Positions 11,993-23,500 of a stretch of DNA of 64,000 bases are shown here, piece by piece. The translations under genes and the position numbers were made by a program. The stretch lies in the NCBI RefSeq assembly GCF_026212465.1, contig NC_080062.1, positions 6,655,635 through 6,719,634 on the forward strand, in the 5' to 3' direction. The stretch's first letter is position 1. Every line of letters begins with the position of its first letter. The DNA comes from Amaranthus tricolor. Its lineage: Eukaryota; Streptophyta; Magnoliopsida; Caryophyllales; Amaranthaceae. The notes beneath the pieces are model-generated. The model was not told the origin of the DNA. It saw nothing but the letters and a program-made list of their open reading frames with translations, and searched no databases.

Positions 11993-13350
11993 ATGGCTCC
12001 TTCCAAAAATCTCTCCACCCAACAAAGAAATCAAATAATGCAAAAACTATTTTCCACATTAAAAAAATAAAGAAAACCAGTGCAAGGAACAATTAATGCA
12101 CTTGCAACAGAATTTGAAGTGTGTAGGAAAACCATCACGAGATTATGGAAAGAAGTTCAAAAGCAAAGGGTAACCAACAACATAGTCATCAACCTCAACA
12201 ACAAGAGGGTTGGAAGACAAGCACCAAACAAGATTCAATTTGATGAGGAAAAATTCAAGTCCATCAACTCAGTTGCAAAGCAAATAGAGGTATCACAGTT
12301 TACGGTTTGTAGGTGGAAGAAGGACAAAGTAATTAGAAAGCACACAAATGCAATCAAGTTGCAATATGATGAACAAAATGATTCTTTCAAGTTTAAGCCA
12401 CATACTAACATTGTTCATATTGATGAAAAGCATTTTTATCTAACCCGGGAATCACATACTTACTACCTAGCACCGGGTAAAGTAGAACCACATAGGGAAT
12501 GTCAGTCCAAAAGATTCATCTCAAAAATAATGTTCATGTGTGCTGTTGCAAATCCAATTTTTTTAACTAATGGTGATGTGTTTTTTGATGGTAAGATAGA
12601 GATATGGCCTTTTATTATTCAAGAGTCTGCCAAAAAGAGCTCAAAGAACAATAAGAGGGGGGAATTGGAGACCAAGCCAATACAATCAATAACCAAAGAG
12701 CATATGAGATCAATGCTAATAACTAATGTCCTACCCATCATTAGAGCTAAGTGGCCACACGGAACGTCAAAGCACATTTTCATTCAACAGGATGATGCAA
12801 AGCCACACATAGCACACAATGACAGAGAGTATATGGAGGAGGCAATGAAAGATGATTTTTTTTATACAACTTGTACAACAACCACCAAGTTCTCCTAACA
12901 TGAATGTACTAGACCTAGGATTTTTTAGATCAATTTAGGCTTTGCAATATCAGAAAGTAACCTACAATGTACCACAATTATTAAGGGCTGTGAGTAATGC
13001 ATTTGACAATTTAAGTCCTTAATTGTTTAAGATTTGTGTTCATAACATTACAAGCATGCATGATTGAGGTCATGAAAAGGCAAGGGGGTATTGACTATCA
13101 TATCCCACATATGAAAAAAACCAAAGCAGCTAGGGAAGGGACTTTGCCTAACTATCTAAGTGTGGACAAACAGTTAGTTGTTGATTCTCTTCAACATTTA
13201 TTCACAAAAATCAGTTCAGAGACCATGAAACTATTGGTGGAAATGATAGGGTATGCAGAGGTTATTGAAGAAGGTCAAGTTAATGTCACTGACAACATAA
13301 CCACCACAGCAAGCCAGATGCATGAACAAAAAATCCAACAACAAGAATAA
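11993..13350 (+). pseudogene. Mariner-like transposase (inactive)
   Basis: The frame starts at ATG 11993 (MAPSKNLSTQQRNQI) but meets an in-frame TAA at 12068. It continues with a helix-turn-helix region (LATEFEVCRKTITRLWKEVQ), then the catalytic domain: first Asp in VHIDEKHFYL, KSKRFISKIMFMCAVANP, DGKIEIWPF, and second Asp in IFIQQDDAKPHIA. A frameshift near 12855-12865 (T-run) precedes PPSSPNMNVLDLGFFRSI, where the third catalytic Asp (SPD in active relatives) is Asn. Another stop follows, and the C-terminus is at 13036-13350. Plant mariner-like transposases are DD39D enzymes of about 450-500 aa cutting at TA. This copy has nonsense, frameshift and active-site lesions. Confidence 0.9.
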
Positions 13351-14997
13351 ACCACAACAGCAAGAAGAACAATAGAGAGGAAGTTTTTTGGGAGCAACAA
13401 CAATGAACAAAAACAACCACAAACACAACAGTGAAGATCATTTTTGGAAGAATAGGACCAGATCAAGCATAACAGTCAACAACCTTTTAGGAGCAACAAC
13501 AACAATAAACACCAACATAACAAGTACGAAAATGAACAGCAAGCAACACAGCAAAACAGAAAAGGAAATCACTTACCATGTCAACACAGCAAATCATGAT
13601 TTTTTTGGACAAATTTTGAGATCTTGAAAATGGGATGTTTCAGATTGAAACAACAAGTGTAAAAATTTAATGTTGTTTAAAATGAAACATTTGTACTCAT
13701 GCTTACAATAATGAAAAAAAGTGATTTTTTTTTACAGAACTCTCAGAAAATTTTCATTTTTGTGAAATCATTGAGCAAAAAAAAAATATCTAAACACTTT
13801 AAGTCTTGGAAAACCATCTTTTTTGTTCGTTTTTTAGTGGCAAAAAAAATGCTCTCACTTAAAGATAATTGAGCATGTGAAAATCATGCATCAAAAAACC
13901 CTAAAACGAAAAATCATCACCAGTCAAAACACAACCACAAGAACAAAAACATACTTGAAAATGGGCCAAGTTTGTCAAGCCAATCTTCAACCTCACAATC
14001 AGTTTTAGAAAAATAAGCATCAATAGAAGAATATTCACGATCAGGCCACAGATCAACCTTAGGAGTGTAAATGGGTTCACCCTCAGAATCTAATTCTCTA
14101 CCCCACTTTGGATCTGTTTCAACTGAAAAGCATGCATCATCATAGGAGTCAAAAAACTCATCGTCATAAAACTTAGGGTTCTCTAGAGGAGATTTGGGGA
14201 TTTTCAGAGGGGAAACATTAGGCGAGTTAGGGTTCTTGAGAGGGGAGGTACTGAGCGATTTAGGATTATTGAGAGGAGAGGTGAGGTAACGAGCAATTTG
14301 GGGTTTTCCATGAAGATAGAGCTAGGTAAAACCAAGAAAAACGCAAAAGAGAGATGAAGGAGAAGAACAAGAAACCACGAAGAAGGAAATCAGAGGACAG
14401 AGAAGAGCACAAACCCAAATCTACGGTTCTAAGGAAGAGTTAATAATGGAGGAAACCAGAGGACAGAGAAGAACACGAAGAAGAAAATGAAAGGGGATGG
14501 GGTGAGGTGGGGTGGGGTGGGGTAGGGTTGGTAGGGTTAGGGTTTAAATTGGAGGGAAGGATTAAGTAGTGTTTATATTAGGTTGGTTTAATTGATTATT
14601 TAAGATAAGAGGGGTAAATTAGTTGGGTTTAATGAGGGCATAAATGTAAATATGTTAAGTCAAGTAAGGGCATAAGGGTAAAAATTACATACCAAAAATA
14701 AAAATGGAACATTTAGGGTGACTTGACCCTAAAAGGAATGAGACACATAAGCTGAATAGGAGTGAGTATAATAGTTGTGTCGTTTAAGTAGGGAGAATTG
14801 TTTTAGTATGGGCTGAGCCAACAAAAATGCATGTATAATCCACTATTTTTTTATTTTTTTATATGAAAACATGCATGTAATTTTTTGATTAGATAATTCA
14901 CCACCTTTTTTTATATTTATTTCGTAGTTAATGGAAGGGCTCTTAGCGGCGGATAATTATTTTTTATCGCTATTAATGAACATTCTCACTCCATACC

Positions 14998-15111
14998 TGT
15001 TAGAGTATATCATGTGGCCTCAACCATTATATAATTTTTTGGTTAAGGCCTTAGGATATACTATAGTTTAAGCTGATGGTTACGTCTCAGAATGTATTAT
15101 ATACTCTAACA
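14998..15111. mobile_element. Small fold-back element with TGTTAGAGTATAT ends
   Basis: TGTTAGAGTATAT at the left and ATATACTCTAACA at the right form a 13-bp perfect inverted repeat around a 114-bp unit with further internal complementarity (gcctcaacca/tggttaaggcc). The end sequence is the same as the terminal repeat of the TRIM-like copies at 18540 and 27.5-27.8 kb, suggesting two such ends in inverted order. Confidence 0.6.
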
Positions 15112-16863
15112 CATATTCATTTGTTTAATAGAGCATATAGAAGGAATCTAAAAAGCAACTTGTCCATAAATAACTCTAGTATCAATGTTCAACGTTTCCA
15201 AATTTAAAATCAAATTGTTTTTGCAAGAAAGAACAGTTACACTTGCAAGATGTATGAAAACATGATCATGCAAAAAGATCAACTAGCACTACTGACAAAG
15301 AATAACTGGATTAACAGGGTTGGTTGTAGCATGTTTAATATGTTTAATTGCACAGTGTTCCGAAAATTTGGTGGTCTTAATTTTAAATCATGTAATATAT
15401 ATTAAGAGTTTAAAAATACAAAATTATTAAAAAAATATAATTTTTGAAATTACACAAATCTTTAAAGAATTTTTTAATTTTTGCTCTGTACTTAATTGGG
15501 TATCTTTTAAGCCAAAAATGACAAAGTATGTTATTATCTCTAAGGAAGCAATCAATTTCTCTAGGGCTTGTCTTCATTCAAAGCCTAATTATGAAATAAA
15601 AATAAAGTGAATTGAGATGCAAATATCATGTGTGGTGAACTGGTAGTCAAAAGTTAAAGGGTTCTTTCATTAAAATATCAAACTTCTTTTAGTAGGATGT
15701 TTCTTAAAACCTTAGCAAGTTATTCATGAAAACACTTTCTATATTTTTTAATTCTTGTAAGTTGTAACTCACCCTTTACACACACACGTTGAGAAAGAGA
15801 TTATAAAAGTATATTTAAGGTTTTCTTTACCTATTAAGGTGTGCGTGTATTTTCTTATAGCTCGGAGTTAGAAAAGATTTTAATAATCTAACTCAATAAT
15901 GTTGTCACATAGGACGTAAAATATTATTTGTAAAACTTTAACTTTATTTTAGCTCAATATTTCAATTCAACATTTATTTTTATTAGGTTAATTCTTTTAT
16001 CAATTAAGAAATAATACAATTAGAATGAATGTTAGTTGCATTACAATAAGGGGTATGACAAATGACTTTTTCATTAACATTTTTGTTGACTTTTTACTTT
16101 TGACATTTGAGATTGTTTGGTAAATGATTTTTGGATTCTTTTTTGTTACTCTTGGCTTTTAATTTGTTGATTAGCTAAAATGCCAAAAAAGTGTTGTAAA
16201 TGGCTTTTTAGCTTGTTGAAAAGCTGGCTTTTATACCAAAATTTAGACAATAACTTTGTTAGCTTTTTTCAATAGCTTTAGACTTGTTTGCCTGCTTTTT
16301 TCCTATAATAAACAACCAACAACCATTAATTAAAATACTATGCATCTCACTAAATAGTTGACTTCATGGGTGAAGCTACACCATGGGCCGGCAGAGGCCC
16401 AACCCCCTTAGCCGAAAATGTGATCCTTTGTAATTTTGGCTTTGGCCCCTTACATATTATATAATTCAAAAAGTGCATAATTGTAACAAAAATTACTATA
16501 GGTAAATAGTTGGGATAACATATTTGTAATCTAACGTTAATGAATCAAACCTAAATTTAAACTATTATCTTTAGTAGACTAATAAATTTAATTAATACTA
16601 TAATGTCACTACTATTTATCTTTCATAATTTCATATTCATCCTTTTTTAGTATGTGTGTTTATATTTTGCTATCTTAATTCAAATAGTGCTTTTTTTGGA
16701 GACTTAGAAGGCAAATCTATGGAGTCAAAAACACTTGGTTTTTTTTAAAAAAAGGGGTAATTATAAGGAAGCTTCAACTATATTTGGTAAATATAATTTT
16801 TTGCTATGATTAAAGTTCATTTCAGTCTATATAATTTTAAAATTTTCATGTTTTAATCGAAAA
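15112..16863. other. AT-rich gene-free DNA
   Basis: No credible coding sequence. The segment 16050-16330 is rich in gactttt/ggctttt and agctttt words and may be an old hAT- or MITE-like remnant, but I could not define ends. Confidence 0.5.
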
Positions 16864-17035
16864 TTCTTGTGGCTTAATAGATAGAGCATCTGCATGTGGA
16901 GTAGAAGGTTTGGGGTTCGACCCCTACTAGGCGCAGGTATCAGTTGGGGTGTTTCTTGACTGCGTGCATCTCTCTTTATTCCCTCCTTGGGAGAATGAGT
17001 ATGATATTTTCACTTCTTTTAGGAAAAAGAACCCC
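16864..17035 (+). mobile_element. tRNA-derived SINE
   Basis: The 5' part resembles a tRNA: A-box-like TGGCTTAATAGATAGAGC (16870-16887) and B-box GGTTCGACCCC (16914-16924), followed by TACTAGGCGC. The non-tRNA body (gtatcagttggggtg...tgcgtgcatctctc...gagaatgagtatg) runs to about 17030. Internal Pol III promoter boxes plus an unrelated body are the SINE signature. The 5' end (16864) and 3' end (17035) are approximate. Confidence 0.65.
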
Positions 17036-17804
17036 CCCTAGCAACGTAATTAATATTTACCAAAATTTTCCATACAGCTGATTTATCAACTAATACTTTT
17101 TAACCGTCCAAACTAGCTATAGCAAATAACTCTAACCAATGGTGATTTGCAAAAAAACCTATTTACTTAGCACTTGTCCATTATTTAATTTTCATGAGCC
17201 TCAAATTTTAACAAAAAAGAATTTACATGATTTTGATTTGAAGTTTACTTAACTAATATAGTATAGTTTTATTTAGCCCATATAACATCAATTATTCAAC
17301 CACAAAATTATGATAAATGAATAAATGATGCCTAACTTTTTAACAGTTTTGCTTGGAATTATGCTACGTTTTGTAGGTATGACGTTTTTTTCGTTTCGTT
17401 TCAGGTTCAAATCAAAGGTAATAAAGTATTCCAACACCAATAAATTAACATCTAAATTGGATAAGGACATATGGCTGGCGATGTTTCATTAAACATACTC
17501 TTATTATCCACATTTTGCCCTAGTTCTTTCCAAAACATATCGTCTTTTCTTAATTGTATAAAATAACAATTTTAAAGTTTACGTCTTGGATTTACGAATT
17601 ACAGATGTTTTTTTCAAATACAACCACAAAAATATTAAAGTTTACAATGTTCAGAATAATTCATAGGAATTCGTCTATTTTTATAGTTGTCATTTTAGGT
17701 TAAGTGGTCAGAATTCTGATTTGGCCTGAAACGCTGTAGATATTGATACTTTGGAGCCTGTAATTCGCAAAAAAAAAAACATTGAGACTGTAATTCTTAA
17801 AAGT

Positions 17805-18050
17805 GCTAAACTTTAAAATTCATCATCATCATACCCAGTGTATCTCGCACATAGAAAAACTATTACCATGGTCTGGGGGAAAAAAAAAGGTGAAAATTCA
17901 TACCCATAAAAAAGAGCACTGCCAAATAGCCTTTCAACTCGAGAAAAAAGATTTGTTAAATAAAAAGGGTCCAACCAAGTTTAAACCAGTGACCTCTTGA
18001 TCTGCAGTCAAATGCTCTACCACTGAGCTATGGAGCCATTGTTAAACCTT
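17805..18050 (-). mobile_element. Chimeric SINE: tRNA-Cys head with RTE-like tail
   Basis: Reading the minus strand, a tRNA-Cys-like head (18037-17966) is followed by a body that matches the 3' end of the RTE LINE at 8867-9000. Shared blocks are CTCGAG, CTATGGGTATGA, TTTTTCTATG.GCG and ATACTGGGTATGATGATGATG, ending in the same ATG-repeat tail. Flanking words gctaaacttt (17805-17814) and gttaaacctt (18041-18050) agree at 8 of 10 positions and could be a decayed target duplication. An adjacent tRNA pseudogene beside an RTE fragment is the alternative. Confidence 0.65.
17966..18037 (-). pseudogene. tRNA-Cys(GCA)-like sequence, decayed
   Basis: Cloverleaf arms can be drawn: D-arm GCTC..GAGC, anticodon stem TTTGA/TCAAG with loop CTGCAGA (anticodon GCA), and a variable loop. 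The acceptor has a C3-C70 mismatch. The T-arm ACTGG-TTTAAAC-TTGGT shows C-to-T changes at former CpG sites, so the B-box TTCGA is lost. A T-run follows directly. It is unlikely to be a working tRNA gene. Confidence 0.8.
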
Positions 18051-18539
18051 ATAGTTTTAATTCAAAATTTATTCAAAAATATATTTAATATTTTTTAATA
18101 ATAGTAAAATCAATTAATCAATCTTGTAAATTGTAAACTAAAATGTAAAACAATCCAAGTTAAACATTCGGACGCTTAAAGCTTATTAGTGGAGTTAGTT
18201 CATCATATATAAAAAAAAATAAGTGTTTTTTCCGGTTATATATACTACCAATCTAGATTTGCAACTGTTTCATATGGATTCATTTTTTAAAATCTTTGAA
18301 GCTCGTGAGTTGGACGAAACCGTCTACATTATTTCATGCGCTATCTTTGACTTAGACTTGACCAAGTTACAAACTTCGTTCGACTTTATTATGTGCCCAA
18401 TTAATATTTTTGGATCTTAAACCCAAAAAAAATCAATATAATATTCACAAAATCAAAAATTGGAAGAAAATAATTATAAATCCAAGAAAGGAAAAATATT
18501 ACCCTGCTAAAGATATTAATAATCTCAAATGCTTGAGCT

Positions 18540-18611
18540 TGTTAGAGTATATAACATATCCTGTGGTCTCAACCATTAGCTTAAGCTTTTGATTGAGTTG
18601 GTTCCTTGACA
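18540..18611 (+). mobile_element. Solo terminal repeat of a TRIM-like element
   Basis: TGTTAGAGTATATAACATATCC...GGTTCCTTGACA: begins TGTTAG and ends GACA, 72 bp, matching the terminal repeats at 27.5-27.8 kb. Confidence 0.5.
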
Positions 18612-20051
18612 GAGCTTTCTTTTTGTTAGACCAAACCTTATCTTTCAGATTCTTAATCAAAATCAACTTAAAATAATATCTTCCAGAAAATTTTAATATA
18701 GAATATAATCATAAAAAGGCAGATTTTACTCTGTATATATAATATAAACACAACTAATTTAAGAAAATTTTATTTTTTAAAACTTATTACAATACACAAT
18801 CATATTAAAATAATATTATTTCAAAGCTATAAATATGTAGCATGGGTTAGAGGATGATTATTGAGTAGTACTCTATTCAAAATAAATAATTTTTGTCTTT
18901 CGTTTAGCAATTATTTAATTAATTATTATTATATTGTGCCGAGCTTAAATAATGGTAAGACTCTTATGGTCATTTGCATTTATTTAAAGTCTAACATCTC
19001 TTATTTTATACATCTCAGTTTTTTTATATTATTAATATTAATGACGCATGAATTGATGCCTCTATTTTTAATGGATGTTCGGTTCGGAGGAAAATATTTT
19101 TTACGAAATTTAGGGTTTTATTATGAAAATTATTTTTGAATTGTAATTACTCATGGTATTTATTTGGCTTTAATTATTGTGTTTGGTTTAATGGAAAGTC
19201 AGTAAACTAATAAGTGAATATTAAAATGTTGAGAAATAAAGAGTAGTAAAATATTGGTTTCTTTTAATTTTGGGGAAAAATGTTTATATAGGGATTACAA
19301 TAGTTATTGTTTTTACACCCTGGTTTTTCATTAAAATTATTGTCAAATAATCAAAAAATAAAAATTAAAAACAATAGTTATTTCCAAATAATATTTTTTT
19401 TCCCAAGCCTAATAAACACTCCTTCTAAATTATGTTTGAATTCGGAGTCAGGCTCAAGAATCTAATACACGTAAACGGGGAGAAGGAATTCATTTATCCT
19501 ATCAGCATGTTTAAATTGAGGGTAAATTTTTAAGGAGAGAATAAAAGTCAAACTAAAAAAAAAAACCAAGGAGTTAGATTGGAAATTAATAAAATATAAT
19601 TGTTAGAGAAATAAAAAATTAGTTATAAAGTAATGAGAAATGAATAGAATAACAACTAGTATTCACTATTACTTTTTTTTTTTTTTATTATTTTCACCGC
19701 ATCTGTACTTAGGGCTATATGCTTGATATGTAATAGATTACAACTTTTATCATTTTATGTCGTATTTGAATTTTAATATTATTTATTAATTACTTTAAAT
19801 TTGTGTTTTATTCTTGATCTATAATTATATTATAACACAATCATGTTAAATTTTGTTTAGTTCGTCTCGGCGCAAAGATAATTAATATCATTTTTTTACA
19901 ATTTTTATGCCACACAATTAGTGATATTAATGAAATAGTACATTACTAAATGTATCCGGTTAAATACGACACTTAAGTTGATTAGTATATATAATTGTGA
20001 AAGAATTCAATCAAAACTATAATCTTGTAAGAAAAGAAATATAAATTGTTT
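18612..20051. other. AT-rich gene-free DNA
   Basis: No convincing gene; short open frames here have no recognisable domains and no supporting codon pattern. Confidence 0.5.
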
Positions 20052-20056
20052 GATTT

Positions 20057-20415
20057 TATTAGAATATTAGAATATCTTAGAATAATATCTCTTTGATTTC
20101 TTACATATTTTTGTATATCTTTGTGATTATGTAGAATATTAGGAAAATATTTAGTTTCCTAAAGTATAATGGCAATCTTGTATATATAGACATTAATCTT
20201 AATGAGAAAGGCAACCCGAGTTAGTCTTACATGGTATCATTATTAGAATATTAGAATATCTTAGAATAATATCTCTTTGATTTCTTGCATATTTTTGTAT
20301 ATCTTTGTGATTATGTAGAATATTAGGAAAATATTTAGTTTCCTAAAGTATAATGGCAATCTTGTATATATTGAAATTAATCTTAATGAGAAAGGCAACC
20401 CGAATCATTCTTACA
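20057..20415 (+). mobile_element. Copia-type LTR pair with only 9 bp between (TGGTATCAT)
   Basis: Two 175-bp LTR copies (20057-20231 and 20241-20415) are nearly identical (about five differences seen by eye). They are separated only by TGGTATCAT, the start of a tRNA-iMet primer-binding site. GATTT is duplicated exactly at both outer edges (20052-20056 and 20416-20420), so the whole LTR-PBS-LTR unit is one insertion that later lost its interior. It sits about 120-150 bp upstream of the first recognisable polygalacturonase exon. Confidence 0.85.
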
Positions 20416-20531
20416 GATTTTACATTTTTACTTACTCTAATACTCTCCAACTTAGAAATAATTATTCACTACAAAAAATCTTAATTTCCATAATATTTAG
20501 TTGTACTTTACCGGAAATTTTTTTTTTTTAA

Positions 20532-23500
20532 TATTTGGGTGTTAATACTACTTCATTCATAACGCAGGAATATTATATTTCCTTAGGAATTGTGTGTATT
20601 CTATTACAAGTATCTCTGCAGCTTGTTTTAGGCATACGCAGTCATGATCATGGAATTGGTCTTCTTGAAGCATCAATCTTTAATGTCATTGATTTTGGAG
20701 CCATTGGAGATGGCCAACATGATGATAATCCTGTATGTTTTTATTTTTATTTTTATTTTTATAAATACTTACATTTTATCATCTGATGAACATAATTTGG
20801 GAATAAAAATGAGTTGAATTAATTAATTATATGAAGTAACAATTAGTAATTTTTTAGGTAAATCTTTTTTGTGGGAATAGGATGGCTATGGAGGGGCTAA
20901 TAGAATTAAATGAAGAAGTTAAATTTTAATATTTCTAGAAAATCATACTCCCTTGCTCCAAAATTTGCTATTTTATACCAATTAAAATGAGATGTTTTTG
21001 GATATATTAAAAAAAATTCAAAGGGCCGGAGTGAACATATACATTCCTTAAAACTGCATATAGTTAATTATATTATAATTTTTGCTTTTTTGTTACTAAA
21101 TATTTATAATTTTAGGTTCTTGTATATAGCTTTACGGATTGTATATATATCATTTCTGATAATTTTATCAACCATTATAATTTTTACTCGTCACAATTTA
21201 AGTTAACCCAAATAAAATTAATTCAGTTATTACTTAAAAAAATAATTTTTATTTGTTTTTGGCAGCTAAAAAAGGAATAGAAAAAAAACAATTATTATTG
21301 ACAAAAACGAAAGTTTTCTGATTTATATAATTCCCCTTTAATTTTTGTTTAATACAAATACCTGTCAACATCAGTAAAACTTATAATTTTCACTAATTAA
21401 AACCTATTTTAATATTGTGAAGGACTATTTGAATTTAATGATATATTTTCTCAAATTATAGTTCAATTCTATTTATAATTTCGATGTTGTGATGGTTCAT
21501 CTCACATCGATAAATTAAAAATGGTATTCACAATTTATAAGTACTTGGAGTCATTCCTCCCACAGCTATATGATTTTGGGACGATATATCCTTATTTTAT
21601 AAAGTGTGTACATCGTACTTAGTGTTTCCTCGATTATATAGTGAGATTGACAATAAGTCTTATATTATATGTTGCAAAGGCATTTTTGAAAGCATGGGAA
21701 GCTGTATGTGGTGCTACAGATGAAACTCCAACCCTTATAATACCTGCGGATAAAACCTTCTTATTGACTCCTATTTCTTTTCATGGTCCTTGCAAATCCA
21801 CTAGCCTTCATGTTCAGGTAATTATATATTCCAATACTCTTGTTTTATTAACACTTTTTGTTCATGTAATTTATTTCCCCTAATTTCATTATTATAATTA
21901 ATAACTAATCTTATGTTTGTTTAATTACGGCATACAATAAAAAATAGAATTAATTATATTTTTCATAGATGTTGTAGACGGGATTTGATCTTGTCAAGGG
22001 ATCATTTTTACCAAAGATTAAATTTTGGTTGAGATGGTGAAGAAAAATTATGGTTTTAATTAATATCATTTCTTTCATGTGGAATTATAATGCATATTAT
22101 GATGGTGACTTGTATTGTATTTATAATTTTATTCTGTAGAGCTCTTGTGTGTGGGAACATAACGCTCTATATTATAGGAAATCAGAATATATTATAGGAA
22201 ATCAGAATATTTTGTATTTTAGGAATTATCTTATTTAGTCTTTATTTTTTCTTCCTAGATTAGAACGGTGATTAGTGTATATAAACCACGCTTGTAACTC
22301 TTCCAAAAAAAATAATACAAACTGTATTCAGCCATAATCAAAACCTTAAACGTTTTTTCCGTTTTTCATGGTATCAGAGCCAAAGGTTAGTTTCGGGACG
22401 ATACATTTCTTTCAGCAACATCATCTACCTTTTTTACCCTTACCTGCAATGGAAGACGAAACACAGAACAAAAACCAAAACAACCAGTAACTTATATCAG
22501 TTGTACAAATGGAACAAATGTTCCAATACTTTCAACAGCTTACCAAACAGAATAATCCCACAAGTGAACCACAATCAACTTACCTTCGAGTAGCCGAAAA
22601 ATTAACATACCAAAATTACACCAAATGGTGTAAACTCATTCAGATTGCAATCGAAAGAAGGGAACGTCTCAATCACATCATCGACGCCCCTCCGGAACCC
22701 ACAGCCTCAAATTACTTACAATGGAAACAACGGGACTCGGTTGTTTTATCATGGATTATAGGCAATATTGACTCAGATCTAGTGAATCAATTTCTTGATT
22801 ACACTACGGCATGGGATCTCTGGAAAGGGATCGAGACTCTCCTGAGTAGGGGAAGGGACGAGTTACAAATATTTGACCTAAGCAGTAAAGTAGCAAGTCT
22901 CAAACAGAACAATGAATCAATTGAAGTGTATTATGGCAAACTCAATACACTGTGGAAGGAAATCGATCGTCGGATGCCAAATCCGATGAAGTGTTCTGAG
23001 GACATCACACAATTTAATTCATTTATCCAGAGACAGAAGCTCTATCAGTTCTTGGCTGGCATAAACGAAAATCTGGATAAAGAAAGTCGTGATTTGCTAA
23101 ATCAAGATCCTTTACCCACAATCAAAATGGCGTACGCCATGATACGTCGAGAACTAGCACGACGTGGTATCATGGGTACCACCTCATCACTAGGAACGAG
23201 TCCTTCAGAGATCGGTAAAGGTCTTGCCATCAAAAGCCGGTCAGAAACTTCATTCTGGCATGATAATGGAGATCGGACCCACCTTAAGTGTACTCACTGT
23301 GGAGGTACAAAGCACACAAAAGAAGGATGTTTCAAGCTAATATGGTACCCGGAGTGTGGGAAGAACATAAGCACCGGAGAGCCGCCACCAAGGCCACGGT
23401 TTCCCGTACCGGCGGCAAGGCTCACCTTGCTACTGAGTTTTTCGACAACCAGCAAACACCTCAAGAGCCCACCGTCGATCTCCATAATCTGACAGGTAAT

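Larger units (their letters stand above)
11428..14311 (-). pseudogene. Antisense two-exon gene enclosing the mariner transposase
   Basis: I do not recognise this product. Exon 1 (14311-13955) starts at ATG, with MENPKLL then repeated SPL/NPK units. An acidic region follows (ENPKFYDDEFFDSYDD, DPKWGRELDSEGEPIYTP, VDLWPDREYSSIDAYFS), ending DWLDKLGPFS. It stops at donor CAA|GTATGT. A candidate last exon (11525-11428) follows acceptor GAAG|TC and reads ITDRKKIRTHMINKDCNYIE...EELRRLSEIK, stop. The splice phases (phase 1 on both sides) match. The 2.4-kb intron contains the whole transposase on the other strand. A tandem CTCTC duplication (plus strand 14271-14280) shifts frame between the first 12 codons and the rest, so this copy is probably broken. 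It could be a captured host gene or a second protein of the element. Confidence 0.55.
11110..14766 (+). mobile_element. Mariner-like (Stowaway-related) element, about 3.66 kb
   Basis: The left end CTCCCTCCTATTCAGC (11110) and the right end GCTGAATAGGAGTGAG (14751-14766) form terminal inverted repeats, flanked by TA on both sides (11108-11109 and 14767-14768). This is the TA target duplication typical of Tc1/mariner. Length is similar to plant mariner-like elements such as the Vulmar and Soymar families. It carries a dead plus-strand transposase and an unexpected antisense gene. A deletion derivative of the same family, with both ends conserved for about 100 bp or more, lies at 31081-32017. 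Confidence 0.88.

Noticed and set aside
12080..12898. Reading the mariner transposase as an intact gene of 272 codons
   Set aside because: That frame starts at GTG after an in-frame stop, is shifted near its end, and the third catalytic Asp is replaced.
20944..21037. Possible small Stowaway-like MITE (actcccttgctccaaaattt ... gggccggagtga)
   Set aside because: End similarity is short and no clear TA duplication could be defined, so it was left out of the annotation.
21480..21620. TRIM/LTR-like words (ctcacatcgataa, tataagtacttgga, gggacgatatatcc) in polygalacturonase intron 1
   Set aside because: It resembles a common plant LTR promoter region with a tcccacatcgg motif, but neither ends nor a partner repeat are visible.
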